Positions 1 to 7,433 of a stretch of DNA of 64,000 nt are shown here, piece after piece; position 1 is the stretch's first letter; each line of letters opens with the position of its first letter. The stretch lies in assembly GCA_944323425.1 (NCBI GenBank), contig CALUSL010000002.1, forward strand, positions 62,001 through 126,000, read 5' to 3'. A program made the position numbers and the translations under genes. The notes under the pieces were generated by a model, which ran no database searches, was not told the DNA's origin, and saw nothing but the letters and a program-made list of their open reading frames with translations. This stretch comes from Candidatus Gastranaerophilales bacterium. Its GTDB lineage: Bacteria > Cyanobacteriota > Vampirovibrionia > Gastranaerophilales > Gastranaerophilaceae.

Positions 1-932
1 GTTTTTAAAGAATTTGTTTTTTCAAAAGCTACCCACAAACAAAACAGTCCGACAAGTATTAATGTCCAGGCTCTCTGTGCAATTATGCCCCATACAAAGA
101 GAAAAATACAAAATTGGTATAAAAAATGAGCTACAAAAACGAAAAACATTTTTTTATCTTTTTTAAACAAAAAGATTATTGTCACAATGCAAAACAGAGA
201 AAAAATTGTAATAAATACCGGCGAAATTGAACCATAGATATTAAATATTATATTTTTGTAAGTGTCAAAAATCAGCCCCGGACTAAATATTTGATTGTAT
301 CCCTGCACTGACAAATTTTCATTCTGGCTTCCATATAAATAAAAAACTACAAATAATATGCTAATTATACCTGTCAGAGAAGGATATAAAAATCTTTTTC
401 CACGGTTATCAGCAAAAAATAAAAGTAATAATACAGAACAAAAACAAAGCATTACTACATGTACATTTGCAAGAAGTGCTATCGTTAAAACATACAAATA
501 CGGATGTTCTTTCTGCTTTTTATACAAATACGCCAGCAAAAATAATAAAATCGGTATCAAACAGTAACTTCTGGCAAGTGCAGGATACCAGTATAAAAAT
601 GCAGAACTACATAACACTGATATTTTAGTAAACATATTAAATGGAGATTTCAAAAGCAAAATTCCGCCGGCAATTGTAACTATAGACCAGCTTACTATCT
701 GCATAGATATGACCGGAAAATGTAATTTTGCAAATGGCAAAAGTATAAAATACCATAGCAACGGGTGCCCTTCAGTTCTTACATGACGGATTATTCCACA
801 TATGTCCAAATCTCTTACAACAAGCCATGCCTGTGCTTCATCCCCCCATAGTTCATGGTGCATCATTATACCAGAAGTAATAAAAGCATATATTAATATG
901 ATGATAGAAATAATTATGTACTTTTTATTCAT
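1..932 (-). CDS. GT-C fold membrane glycosyltransferase-like protein, 3' end beyond the window
   Basis: The reading frame is open from an ATG at 932 down to position 1, so the C-terminus is missing. It begins with a hydrophobic helix followed by HHELWGDEAQAWLVVRD and RTEGHPLLWY, then many membrane segments. The acidic DE in the first extracytoplasmic loop is typical of GT-C enzymes that use polyprenyl-phosphate sugars. It is a close paralogue of the next gene upstream (925-2379), sharing DEAQAWLVVRD, TEGHPLLWY, PFAKLH and SMQIVS at the same positions. Its ATG overlaps that gene's stop by 8 bp, so the two are probably translationally coupled. The specific sugar and acceptor cannot be read from the sequence. 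Confidence 0.75.
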   Translation of the reverse strand, partial: MNKKYIIISIIILIYAFITSGIMMHHELWGDEAQAWLVVRDLDICGIIRHVRTEGHPLLWYFILLPFAKLHFPVISMQIVSWSIVTIAGGILLLKSPFNMFTKISVLCSSAFLYWYPALARSYCLIPILLFLLAYLYKKQKEHPYLYVLTIALLANVHVVMLCFCSVLLLLFFADNRGKRFLYPSLTGIISILFVVFYLYGSQNENLSVQGYNQIFSPGLIFDTYKNIIFNIYGSISPVFITIFSLFCIVTIIFLFKKDKKMFFVFVAHFLYQFCIFLFVWGIIAQRAWTLILVGLFCLWVAFEKTNSLK

Positions 933-2379
933 TATTTTTTAACTCATATATATAGAATTTTTCGGATTTTAAAAGTGTACTATCCCCTGATTTGTAGATA
1001 TTTATCAAATTTTTAGGCAGTATTTTAGGCAGTTCGGATGGTTCAAAGACATAACTAAAAATATAGTAGATTTTTTTCCCTTTAAATAGCGATGAAATGT
1101 AAAAAAAGTCCCGGGAATCAATATATGGTGTTAGTATACCGTGATTCCATTTTGAATACGTGTAAAATATTCTCTCCTGAGGGAAATAAAATTTCTTTTC
1201 TGGCAAATATGCAGAAATAGCAGCTGTTGTTACATTATAGTTTGATATAATTACCGCATCAGACGGTATATTATTTTTTATAAATCGGGCAGCTTCTTTG
1301 CTTCCGGAATAGGAATATTTTATATCATTTTTCACAGTTAAAAAAGATATATGAAAGGTAAAAATGAAAAGAACAGCAATTATTGTACAAACAATATTCT
1401 TGACCTTTTTAGTAACTTCCTGCTTATTCAGAATTATCCAGCTGCTGAAAAGCAAAATTAACAAGAGCAAAAACGCTTTTTCCGTGCTCGTTACCCATAT
1501 ATAACGATATACAAAAAACTGAAACAATATGCCTGAACAGGCAACAGAAAAAATTTTTTTGTCGTTTTTCAGTAAAACAATAAAAAAACCTATTAACATC
1601 AAAAGAAATATCACACAAAAATATTCATGTACATTTCCATAAATATTACGAAAAACCGAGATTACAGTCTGAAAACAATTAACCGCAGTTGCTGCCTGAG
1701 AAGAAAATTTTTGCACAAGTGCATTTTCATATCGTCCCATCGCCAGATACAAAATTATTGAAAAATAGTTGACTGCCGAAAACACTACAGGCCATATAGT
1801 TTTCTCTTTATGTGTAATAAGTTCAAAACTAAAAAGCAGCGTCAGCATTGCACAAAAACCAAACATTAAAACGTGTGTATTGGAAAGCAATATTAATAAA
1901 AATGCGTATATATAAGGCTTTTCAAGACGTTTAGGATATATCATTGCACACAAACATAATAATGGCGGAATTAGTGAATAACTTCTTGCAATTACCGAGT
2001 ACCAGTACACAAATCCGGAACTAAACAAAACAGCCGTTTTTGTAAACTTATTAAATGGTGAATAGAACAAAAGCAAAACAGCTGCGCACAAAGAAAGTAA
2101 ACAACTAACTATTTGCATAGAAAAAACTGGCAGGTGAAGTTTTGCAAAAGGAAAAAGAATTGCATACCAGAGAAGTGGATGCCCTTCTGTTTTCACATGA
2201 TTAATTATCCCCAACATCCCCATATCCCTAACCACAAGCCATGCCTGAGCTTCATCCCGCCATAATTCATGATTTATCATTGTTAGAACTGTTATAGCTA
2301 TGAATATAACGAGTAGAAATATGTTAAATATTTTATTAAATCTTTCGGTTTTAAAAATATTGAAAAAATTAGTTTGCAT
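925..2379 (-). CDS. GT-C fold membrane glycosyltransferase-like protein (GT39/ArnT-like)
   Basis: This integral membrane protein of about 484 residues has 10 or more hydrophobic segments and a soluble C-terminal part. The first loop carries ELWRDEAQAWLVVRD, where the acidic pair is the expected catalytic or metal site of GT-C glycosyltransferases. It likely moves a lipid-linked sugar onto a cell-surface acceptor. An upstream ATG at 2397 is possible. The ATG at 2379 overlaps the upstream GT2 gene by only 11 bp and has GAGG 12 nt ahead, so I prefer it. It forms a three-gene minus-strand unit with the GT2 and the truncated paralogue downstream, suggesting one surface-glycan pathway. Confidence 0.75.
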   Translation of the reverse strand: MQTNFFNIFKTERFNKIFNIFLLVIFIAITVLTMINHELWRDEAQAWLVVRDMGMLGIINHVKTEGHPLLWYAILFPFAKLHLPVFSMQIVSCLLSLCAAVLLLFYSPFNKFTKTAVLFSSGFVYWYSVIARSYSLIPPLLCLCAMIYPKRLEKPYIYAFLLILLSNTHVLMFGFCAMLTLLFSFELITHKEKTIWPVVFSAVNYFSIILYLAMGRYENALVQKFSSQAATAVNCFQTVISVFRNIYGNVHEYFCVIFLLMLIGFFIVLLKNDKKIFSVACSGILFQFFVYRYIWVTSTEKAFLLLLILLFSSWIILNKQEVTKKVKNIVCTIIAVLFIFTFHISFLTVKNDIKYSYSGSKEAARFIKNNIPSDAVIISNYNVTTAAISAYLPEKKFYFPQERIFYTYSKWNHGILTPYIDSRDFFYISSLFKGKKIYYIFSYVFEPSELPKILPKNLINIYKSGDSTLLKSEKFYIYELKNNE

Positions 2380-3157
2380 AATACGGCAAATCCTCATTCA
2401 AATCCAATGTTTTTGCACCGTTTTTGAAAATTTTAGATTTGTAAAAGCCAAGTTTTGCCAGCATAAACAACATGCTTACTTTTAAAACCCCGAATCCGTA
2501 TTTGCAGCTTCTCATAAAGTTAATTGAAGATGCATCCGGGAAATATTTTGTCGGACAGCTGATTTGACCGGCAGTAAACCCTTTATAGAAAAGAAGAGCC
2601 AGCATTTCGTTGTCAAAAATAAAATCATCATCACAGTCCTTCAGCGGCAGTGTCTCCAGGACCTCTCTGCTAAAAGCTCTAAAACCTGTATGATACTCAG
2701 TAAGACGCTCCCCTATCATCAGATTCTGAAACAGAGTCAAAAATTTGTTTGCCACAAACTTATACAAAGGCATCCCGCCTTCAAGTGCCCCCTTTCCTAT
2801 AAATCTTGAGGCAATAGCAGCATCATATTCTCCGAATGCAATCATTGATGCCATCGCCGGCACAAGTTTCGGTGTGTATTGATAATCGGGATGAACCATT
2901 ATAACAATATCAGCACCTGTTTTTAATGCCGCGGTATAGCAGGTTTTTTGATTTCCTCCGTAACCCTTATTCACATCATGGACAATTGTCGTTATTCCAA
3001 GCTTTTTTGCCACTTCTTTTGTCTTATCAGACGAATTGTCATCAACCAGTATTATCTCATCAACTATATCCCTATATAATTCTTTATAGGTCTGTTCCAG
3101 TGTCTTTTCCGCATTATAAGCAGGCATAATTACGACAACTTTTTTGTTATTTATCAT
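2369..3157 (-). CDS. GT2 family glycosyltransferase (DPM1/polyprenyl-phosphate sugar synthase-like)
   Basis: This 262-residue protein has a GT-A fold. VVVIMPAYNAEKTLEQT opens the nucleotide-sugar site, followed by EIILVDDNSSDKT and the metal-binding region IVMVHPDYQY. No obvious membrane anchor is present apart from a mildly hydrophobic C-terminal stretch. By family it transfers a sugar from a nucleotide donor to polyprenyl phosphate. That product would feed the two GT-C enzymes encoded directly downstream, an inference supported by the overlapping gene ends. It is the first gene of the minus-strand unit and diverges from the gene at 3225. Confidence 0.8.
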   Translation of the reverse strand: MINNKKVVVIMPAYNAEKTLEQTYKELYRDIVDEIILVDDNSSDKTKEVAKKLGITTIVHDVNKGYGGNQKTCYTAALKTGADIVIMVHPDYQYTPKLVPAMASMIAFGEYDAAIASRFIGKGALEGGMPLYKFVANKFLTLFQNLMIGERLTEYHTGFRAFSREVLETLPLKDCDDDFIFDNEMLALLFYKGFTAGQISCPTKYFPDASSINFMRSCKYGFGVLKVSMLFMLAKLGFYKSKIFKNGAKTLDLNEDLPYYAN

Positions 3158-3191
3158 TTCCCCGTTATCCTCATTCTTCCACAGTTTATAG

Positions 3192-3197
3192 TATAAT
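3192..3197 (+). promoter_or_regulatory. -10 element of the gene at 3225
   Basis: A perfect TATAAT lies 27 bp before the start codon, in the 67-bp gap between divergent genes. A purine-rich GGATGGAG follows at 3204-3211 as a possible ribosome-binding site. No good -35 box is visible. Confidence 0.5.
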
Positions 3198-3224
3198 GAA
3201 AACGGATGGAGAACACAATAAAAA

Positions 3225-5003
3225 ATGGAAAAGATTAGAGAGTTCTTTAAAAAATATTATTTAAACGAGATTCTGTTACTTTTGGGTGTATCTCTTTTTA
3301 TGCTGCTGCTTTTTTATGGAAAATCAGAATCTTTTCTAGTTGATGTGGGACGTGAAGCATATTTGCCATGGCAGGTTATGAACGGAGAAGTTCTATATAA
3401 AGACATTTTTAATGTATACGGTCCCCTCTCCTATCAATTAAATGCTATTATGTATCAGATATTCGGAATAAAACTTTCAACTCTCTATATCGCCGGATAT
3501 ATAAATGCTTTCTTAATACTTATCCTAACATTTTTTATTACAAAAATTTTTACGGGAAGAAAGCTTGCACTGTTGACTTCTTTTATGGTCATGGGTTCTT
3601 GTCTTTTTATAAAAACGTTTTTTAACTTTGTATTCCCATATTCATATGCTGCAGTATACGCACTATCAGGTTATTTACTATCCATTCTGGCTTTCCTTTT
3701 TTATATAAAAAAGAACAAAAATATTTTTCTTTATATTGCATTTTTAACTGCCGGTTATTCGTTTGCAAACAAAATAGAGTATCTACCTTATTTCGCATTA
3801 TTGTTTTTAACTCTGGGGGTTATGTGGCTAATTTACAAGCGGATACACCTTAAAGAAATAATGATTTGTTGCGTATCATTTTTCGCAATACCTTTTTTGT
3901 CTTTTTTAGTTTTAATTATACAGGGAGCTGGATTAAATGATTTTTATAATGCTTTTTTGCAAATAGAAGGACTGTTAGAAACACCGGCATCAAAATATTT
4001 TTATAAAAGTTACGGGCTTTTCTGGAATCAGGAAAATTTCATTTTTTCTATGGATGTATTAAAACATTCTGTTCTGGTTCTGGTACCGGTATCATTATTA
4101 TTTTATGGTCTTAATTACTTAAATTACAGATTTTTAAACTCTAAAATTTTAAAGATTATTTTTGGTTTTGGAAGTGCTGTTTTTTGTTGTTTTATTGCTT
4201 ATCATGTATTCAAATATTTTCAGATGCTTGATAACAAATTTTTCTGCTGGCTGGGAATAGTTAGTATTGCTCTATTAATCGGAGTTTGCATATATGTTCT
4301 TTTAAGACTTTTTAAGAAAACAAAAATATCTAAAAAAGATTTTATGTTCTTTTTCCTATTAATTTCAGCAGTATCCGTTTCTTTAAAAGGAATCTCCGGT
4401 ATTACTACTGAATGCTACGGAACATTTACTATAGCAGCGCTAATCATTCCTTTCGTTGTGTTTGTATCCCGATACATACCCAAACTAATAAAAATTTTAA
4501 ACAAAAAAGTATATTATGAAACTGTCTGCAGTATATGTTTTATTATTGTGATTCTTTTCTTTGCTCTAAACATAAAAAAACTTGCTGACAATAAACTATA
4601 TCCTGTCAGAACAGAACGCGGGATTATTTTTGTTCCGGAATATTTAAAAAATATGTCGCATATTGTGAATTATATAAATACAAAAACAGAAAAAGATGAT
4701 GTGGTAGTGTCAATGCCGGAAGGCGCAATGATAAACTTTTTGACCGGTCGAAAATCACATAACAAATATTATTATCTGATTCCTGTTAATACTCAGATAT
4801 TCGGGGTAGAAAATATTTTATCCGATTTTAGAAAAAATCCTCCGGATTATTTTATAATCAACAATATACCCTACACACCATTCAATGTTTCACATATATG
4901 TTCGTATGCAAAACCGATTTGTGATTATATAGAAGAAAACTATGAGCTAAAGCTCTATACAACCAGTGAACTCGAGTTTTATATTTATAAATTAAAAAAA
5001 TAA
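3225..5003 (+). CDS. Multi-spanning membrane glycosyltransferase-like protein (GT-C superfamily)
   Basis: The 592-residue protein has about 11-13 hydrophobic helices. After the first helix comes DVGREAYLPWQVMNGEVLYKD and a downstream NVYGPLSY. Many ArnT/GT39/GT83-like proteins have this layout, with an acidic loop followed by YGPL. The last 130 residues form a soluble extracytoplasmic domain. It is divergent from the GT2/GT-C unit and likely belongs to the same surface-glycan pathway. The donor and acceptor are unknown. Confidence 0.7.
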   Translation: MEKIREFFKKYYLNEILLLLGVSLFMLLLFYGKSESFLVDVGREAYLPWQVMNGEVLYKDIFNVYGPLSYQLNAIMYQIFGIKLSTLYIAGYINAFLILILTFFITKIFTGRKLALLTSFMVMGSCLFIKTFFNFVFPYSYAAVYALSGYLLSILAFLFYIKKNKNIFLYIAFLTAGYSFANKIEYLPYFALLFLTLGVMWLIYKRIHLKEIMICCVSFFAIPFLSFLVLIIQGAGLNDFYNAFLQIEGLLETPASKYFYKSYGLFWNQENFIFSMDVLKHSVLVLVPVSLLFYGLNYLNYRFLNSKILKIIFGFGSAVFCCFIAYHVFKYFQMLDNKFFCWLGIVSIALLIGVCIYVLLRLFKKTKISKKDFMFFFLLISAVSVSLKGISGITTECYGTFTIAALIIPFVVFVSRYIPKLIKILNKKVYYETVCSICFIIVILFFALNIKKLADNKLYPVRTERGIIFVPEYLKNMSHIVNYINTKTEKDDVVVSMPEGAMINFLTGRKSHNKYYYLIPVNTQIFGVENILSDFRKNPPDYFIINNIPYTPFNVSHICSYAKPICDYIEENYELKLYTTSELEFYIYKLKK

Positions 5004-5013
5004 AACCTAAAAA

Positions 5014-5247
5014 TTATACTTCAATAAAGAGGCGTTTTCCAACAATATTAGGCTTGCCATTATAATAGCCTGCAAAATATCCGCCGCGTACGGGATTATT
5101 TTTGCCGTAAAAATTGGAAGAAGTATTGTTTGAAACGAAAGGATTAGCAAAAGGATTTGCCGACTGCGGTCTTGCTTGAACAGGGTTTACCTGAACCTGA
5201 GCAGGCATTAAAGCTTTATTCAATAAAGAAACGAGGCTTGTTACCAT
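5014..5247 (-). CDS. Small Asn/Pro/Gln-rich protein of unknown function
   Basis: I do not recognise this 77-residue protein. It has an amphipathic N-terminus (MVTSLVSLLNKALMPAQ) and a low-complexity middle (SANPFANPFVSNN). The basic, aromatic, glycine-rich tail contains RGGYFAGYYNGKPN. A strong AGGAAAGGAA ribosome-binding site precedes the ATG at 5247, which supports it as a real gene. It converges on the GT-C gene, with 10 bp between the stops. No signal peptide is evident. Confidence 0.55.
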   Translation of the reverse strand: MVTSLVSLLNKALMPAQVQVNPVQARPQSANPFANPFVSNNTSSNFYGKNNPVRGGYFAGYYNGKPNIVGKRLFIEV

Positions 5248-5387
5248 GATATTCCTTTCCTGATTTCCTTCACATATTACTATATAATAAACTGATATAG
5301 TAAGTCACATTTATTATAATATTATATTACAAAATATTAAAGTATTTTTTTTCAAAAATACATCATCCCGTGTATATAAATATTTTC

Positions 5388-5393
5388 TATAAT
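5388..5393 (+). promoter_or_regulatory. -10 element giving a nearly leaderless mRNA
   Basis: A perfect TATAAT ends 16 bp before the ATG at 5410. Transcription should start around 5400, leaving about 10 nt of leader and no room for a normal Shine-Dalgarno sequence. No clear -35 is seen. Confidence 0.45.
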
Positions 5394-5409
5394 CTGTAAA
5401 AATTAATAT

Positions 5410-5616
5410 ATGGTAAAAAAATGTCCTTTTAATCATGATGAATGCGGAGATTTTTGCGCATTATTTATATCACCGGATGAACTGAACGAACTTGTTGCGA
5501 GCAGATTAAGCAGCATAGGCGCTTTCGACAAGGTGAATGGTTTGTGCTCTCTGAAAAACATGGCACTTGTTCAGAGTCGTACTTTGTTTGAAAAAACTTC
5601 TGTAAACAAGTTCTAG
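5410..5616 (+). CDS. Small cysteine-containing protein of unknown function
   Basis: This 68-residue protein begins MVKKCPFNHDECGDFCALF. Cysteines at 5, 12, 16 and 47 could bind a metal, with the first three in a CX6CX3C pattern. The rest looks helical (SPDELNELVASRLSSIGAF). It lies 67 bp upstream of nusB on the same strand. A TATAAT just upstream supports transcription, but no ribosome-binding site is visible. I do not recognise the family. Confidence 0.5.
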   Translation: MVKKCPFNHDECGDFCALFISPDELNELVASRLSSIGAFDKVNGLCSLKNMALVQSRTLFEKTSVNKF

Positions 5617-5682
5617 TTTTTTTTATTCTTTTGTGTCTTAATTATATACAAGATAGTTAAGAAAGAAATGAAGGACAACAAT

Positions 5683-6348
5683 ATGCAAGCTAGACGTGCT
5701 GCTAGAGAATTGGCATTAATATTATTCTCTCAGTTTGACAAAAAGATTACACAATATAACCAGACAGAATTTGAGGACATTGTCCTAAAATCGGTAAGAA
5801 CACTCACGAACAATGCGGCAGAGGATTTAAAAGTCAGCCTTGGCGCACTTTTCGAAATGAAAGATTTCATAACAAACTACGAATCAGAACATCCGACGAA
5901 TCTCGAGAGACCTATAGACTCTAATAATATTCCGGTTCCGGTGCCAATGACTTCTGATATGATAGGCAGATTGAATGAACTCTCTAATATTGCGGAAAGA
6001 GTAATTCTTGCGCTTGAGATTGCGGAGATGACCGCGCTTGAGCATACAGGTGATGTTAAAAATTATGTATTTCAAATTGCAAATACCTTTAAAGAACACT
6101 CAACAGAAATTGACGGTCTCGTGAAAAAATACGCAAAAGGATGGGATATAGACCGCCTTGTAAAAATAGACAAAGATATTTTACGAATCGCTATAACTGA
6201 AATGCTATTTATTAAAGGCACCCCGATAAAAGTAGTGGTTGATGAGGCGCTTGAACTGGCTAAAAAGTATTCTACAGATGACTCATCATCTTTTATAAAT
6301 GGTATTTTGGGTAAAATTATTGAAGAAAATAAACTGTCTAAAAAATAA
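5683..6348 (+). CDS. nusB: Transcription antitermination factor NusB
   Basis: NusB binds boxA RNA with NusE (ribosomal protein S10) and supports rRNA transcription. The N-terminus MQARRAARELALILFSQFD and the C-terminal block from ILRIAITEMLF to SSFINGILGKI are characteristic. At about 221 residues it is longer than the usual 130-150, with an acidic insertion in the middle (about 55-100). An ATG at 5668 is also in frame. The ATG at 5683 has AAGGA 7 nt upstream and gives the standard NusB start, so I prefer it. It is followed after 11 bp by ftsY, a pairing I recall from cyanobacteria. Confidence 0.92.
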   Translation: MQARRAARELALILFSQFDKKITQYNQTEFEDIVLKSVRTLTNNAAEDLKVSLGALFEMKDFITNYESEHPTNLERPIDSNNIPVPVPMTSDMIGRLNELSNIAERVILALEIAEMTALEHTGDVKNYVFQIANTFKEHSTEIDGLVKKYAKGWDIDRLVKIDKDILRIAITEMLFIKGTPIKVVVDEALELAKKYSTDDSSSFINGILGKIIEENKLSKK

Positions 6349-6359
6349 CCGGAAGTTGT

Positions 6360-7349
6360 ATGTTTGAATTTTTTAAAAGAAAACCAGAAAAAGAAGCAGA
6401 TAACGCCTCTCAACCTGTAGAACAAAAAGAGGGAAAGAAAGGACTTTTTTCTTTAACCTTTGAAGGGTTGAAAAAAACGCTCGAGAAAACAGGAGAGTCT
6501 CTAGTCGGAAATGTTATCAGACAGGTTGAACAAAACGAGGAATTTGACGAATTTATTCTGGATGATATGGAAGAACTTCTCATAAAAGCTGATATTGGAG
6601 TAAATACAGCCACTGAAATTGTGGATAAATTACGAAATAAAAGTCTTATGAAACCGTCCGGTGTAAAAAGTTATCTTCAGGAAGAATTCACAAAAATCCT
6701 CCTCTCAGCCGGAAGTAATGAGCTTTCATACAGAGAAAATGAAATAAATATATACTTCATAACAGGAGTAAACGGTGCAGGGAAAACAACACTTATCGGA
6801 AAACTTGCGCATAGATTTAAACTTCAGGGGAAAAAAGTTCTTGTTGCAGCCGGAGATACGTTTCGAGCAGCTGCGGAAGAACAATTGAATATATGGAGTG
6901 AACGTGCAGGTGCTGATATAGTACGCAATGACGGTGCCGACCCGGGCTCTGTAGTATACGACGCAATACAAAAAGCGAAAAATGAGCGTTATGATGTAAT
7001 ACTTGTTGATACAGCAGGACGTTTACAAAACAAGTACAATCTTATGCAGGAACTTCAAAAGGTAAAAAATGTCATTGATAAAAATGCTCCGGATATGCTC
7101 AGAGAATCTATACTAGTGCTCGATGCAAATACCGGACAGAACGGACTTGCTCAGGCAAAGGTCTTTTCAGAATGCGTAAATCTGACATCAGTTGCTTTGA
7201 CAAAACTCGACGGTTCAGCAAAAGGCGGTATTATAATTGCTATTGCTAAAGAAATGGGACTCCCCGTAAAACTGATAGGCGTCGGAGAAAAGATGGAAGA
7301 TTTAAAGGATTTTGATTCGAGAGAATTTGTAAGAGCCTTATTTGAATAA
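6360..7349 (+). CDS. ftsY: Signal recognition particle receptor FtsY
   Basis: FtsY is the SRP-receptor GTPase that docks ribosome-nascent chains at the inner membrane. The 329-residue protein has a charged N-terminal A region (about 1-35), a helical N domain (about 36-115), and a GTPase G domain. The G domain carries GVNGAGKTT (G1), DTFRAAA, VDTAGR (G3), TKLDGSAKGG (G4) and GVGEKMEDL. A GGAAG ribosome-binding site precedes the ATG. It is co-transcribed with nusB, 11 bp apart, and converges on leuS. Confidence 0.96.
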   Translation: MFEFFKRKPEKEADNASQPVEQKEGKKGLFSLTFEGLKKTLEKTGESLVGNVIRQVEQNEEFDEFILDDMEELLIKADIGVNTATEIVDKLRNKSLMKPSGVKSYLQEEFTKILLSAGSNELSYRENEINIYFITGVNGAGKTTLIGKLAHRFKLQGKKVLVAAGDTFRAAAEEQLNIWSERAGADIVRNDGADPGSVVYDAIQKAKNERYDVILVDTAGRLQNKYNLMQELQKVKNVIDKNAPDMLRESILVLDANTGQNGLAQAKVFSECVNLTSVALTKLDGSAKGGIIIAIAKEMGLPVKLIGVGEKMEDLKDFDSREFVRALFE

Positions 7350-7376
7350 TTAATCTGAATAATGTCTGCAAATTTG

Positions 7377-7411
7377 TAAATAAAAAGCGGCTGAATAATA
7401 AATTCAACCGC
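7377..7411 (-). terminator. Rho-independent terminator of leuS
   Basis: GCGGTTGAAT and ATTCAGCCGC pair in a 10-bp stem with one G-U around a 5-nt loop (7387-7411). On the minus strand the stem is followed by TTTTTATTTA, so it terminates leuS transcription. It may also act on ftsY, but the T-run on the plus side is poor. Confidence 0.8.
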
Positions 7412-7433
7412 ATTCTATATTATTGTTATTAAC

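Noticed and set aside
358-567. Plus-strand frame of 69 codons in the first gene
   Set aside because: It lies inside the long open frame on the minus strand with clear glycosyltransferase similarity and has no ribosome-binding site.
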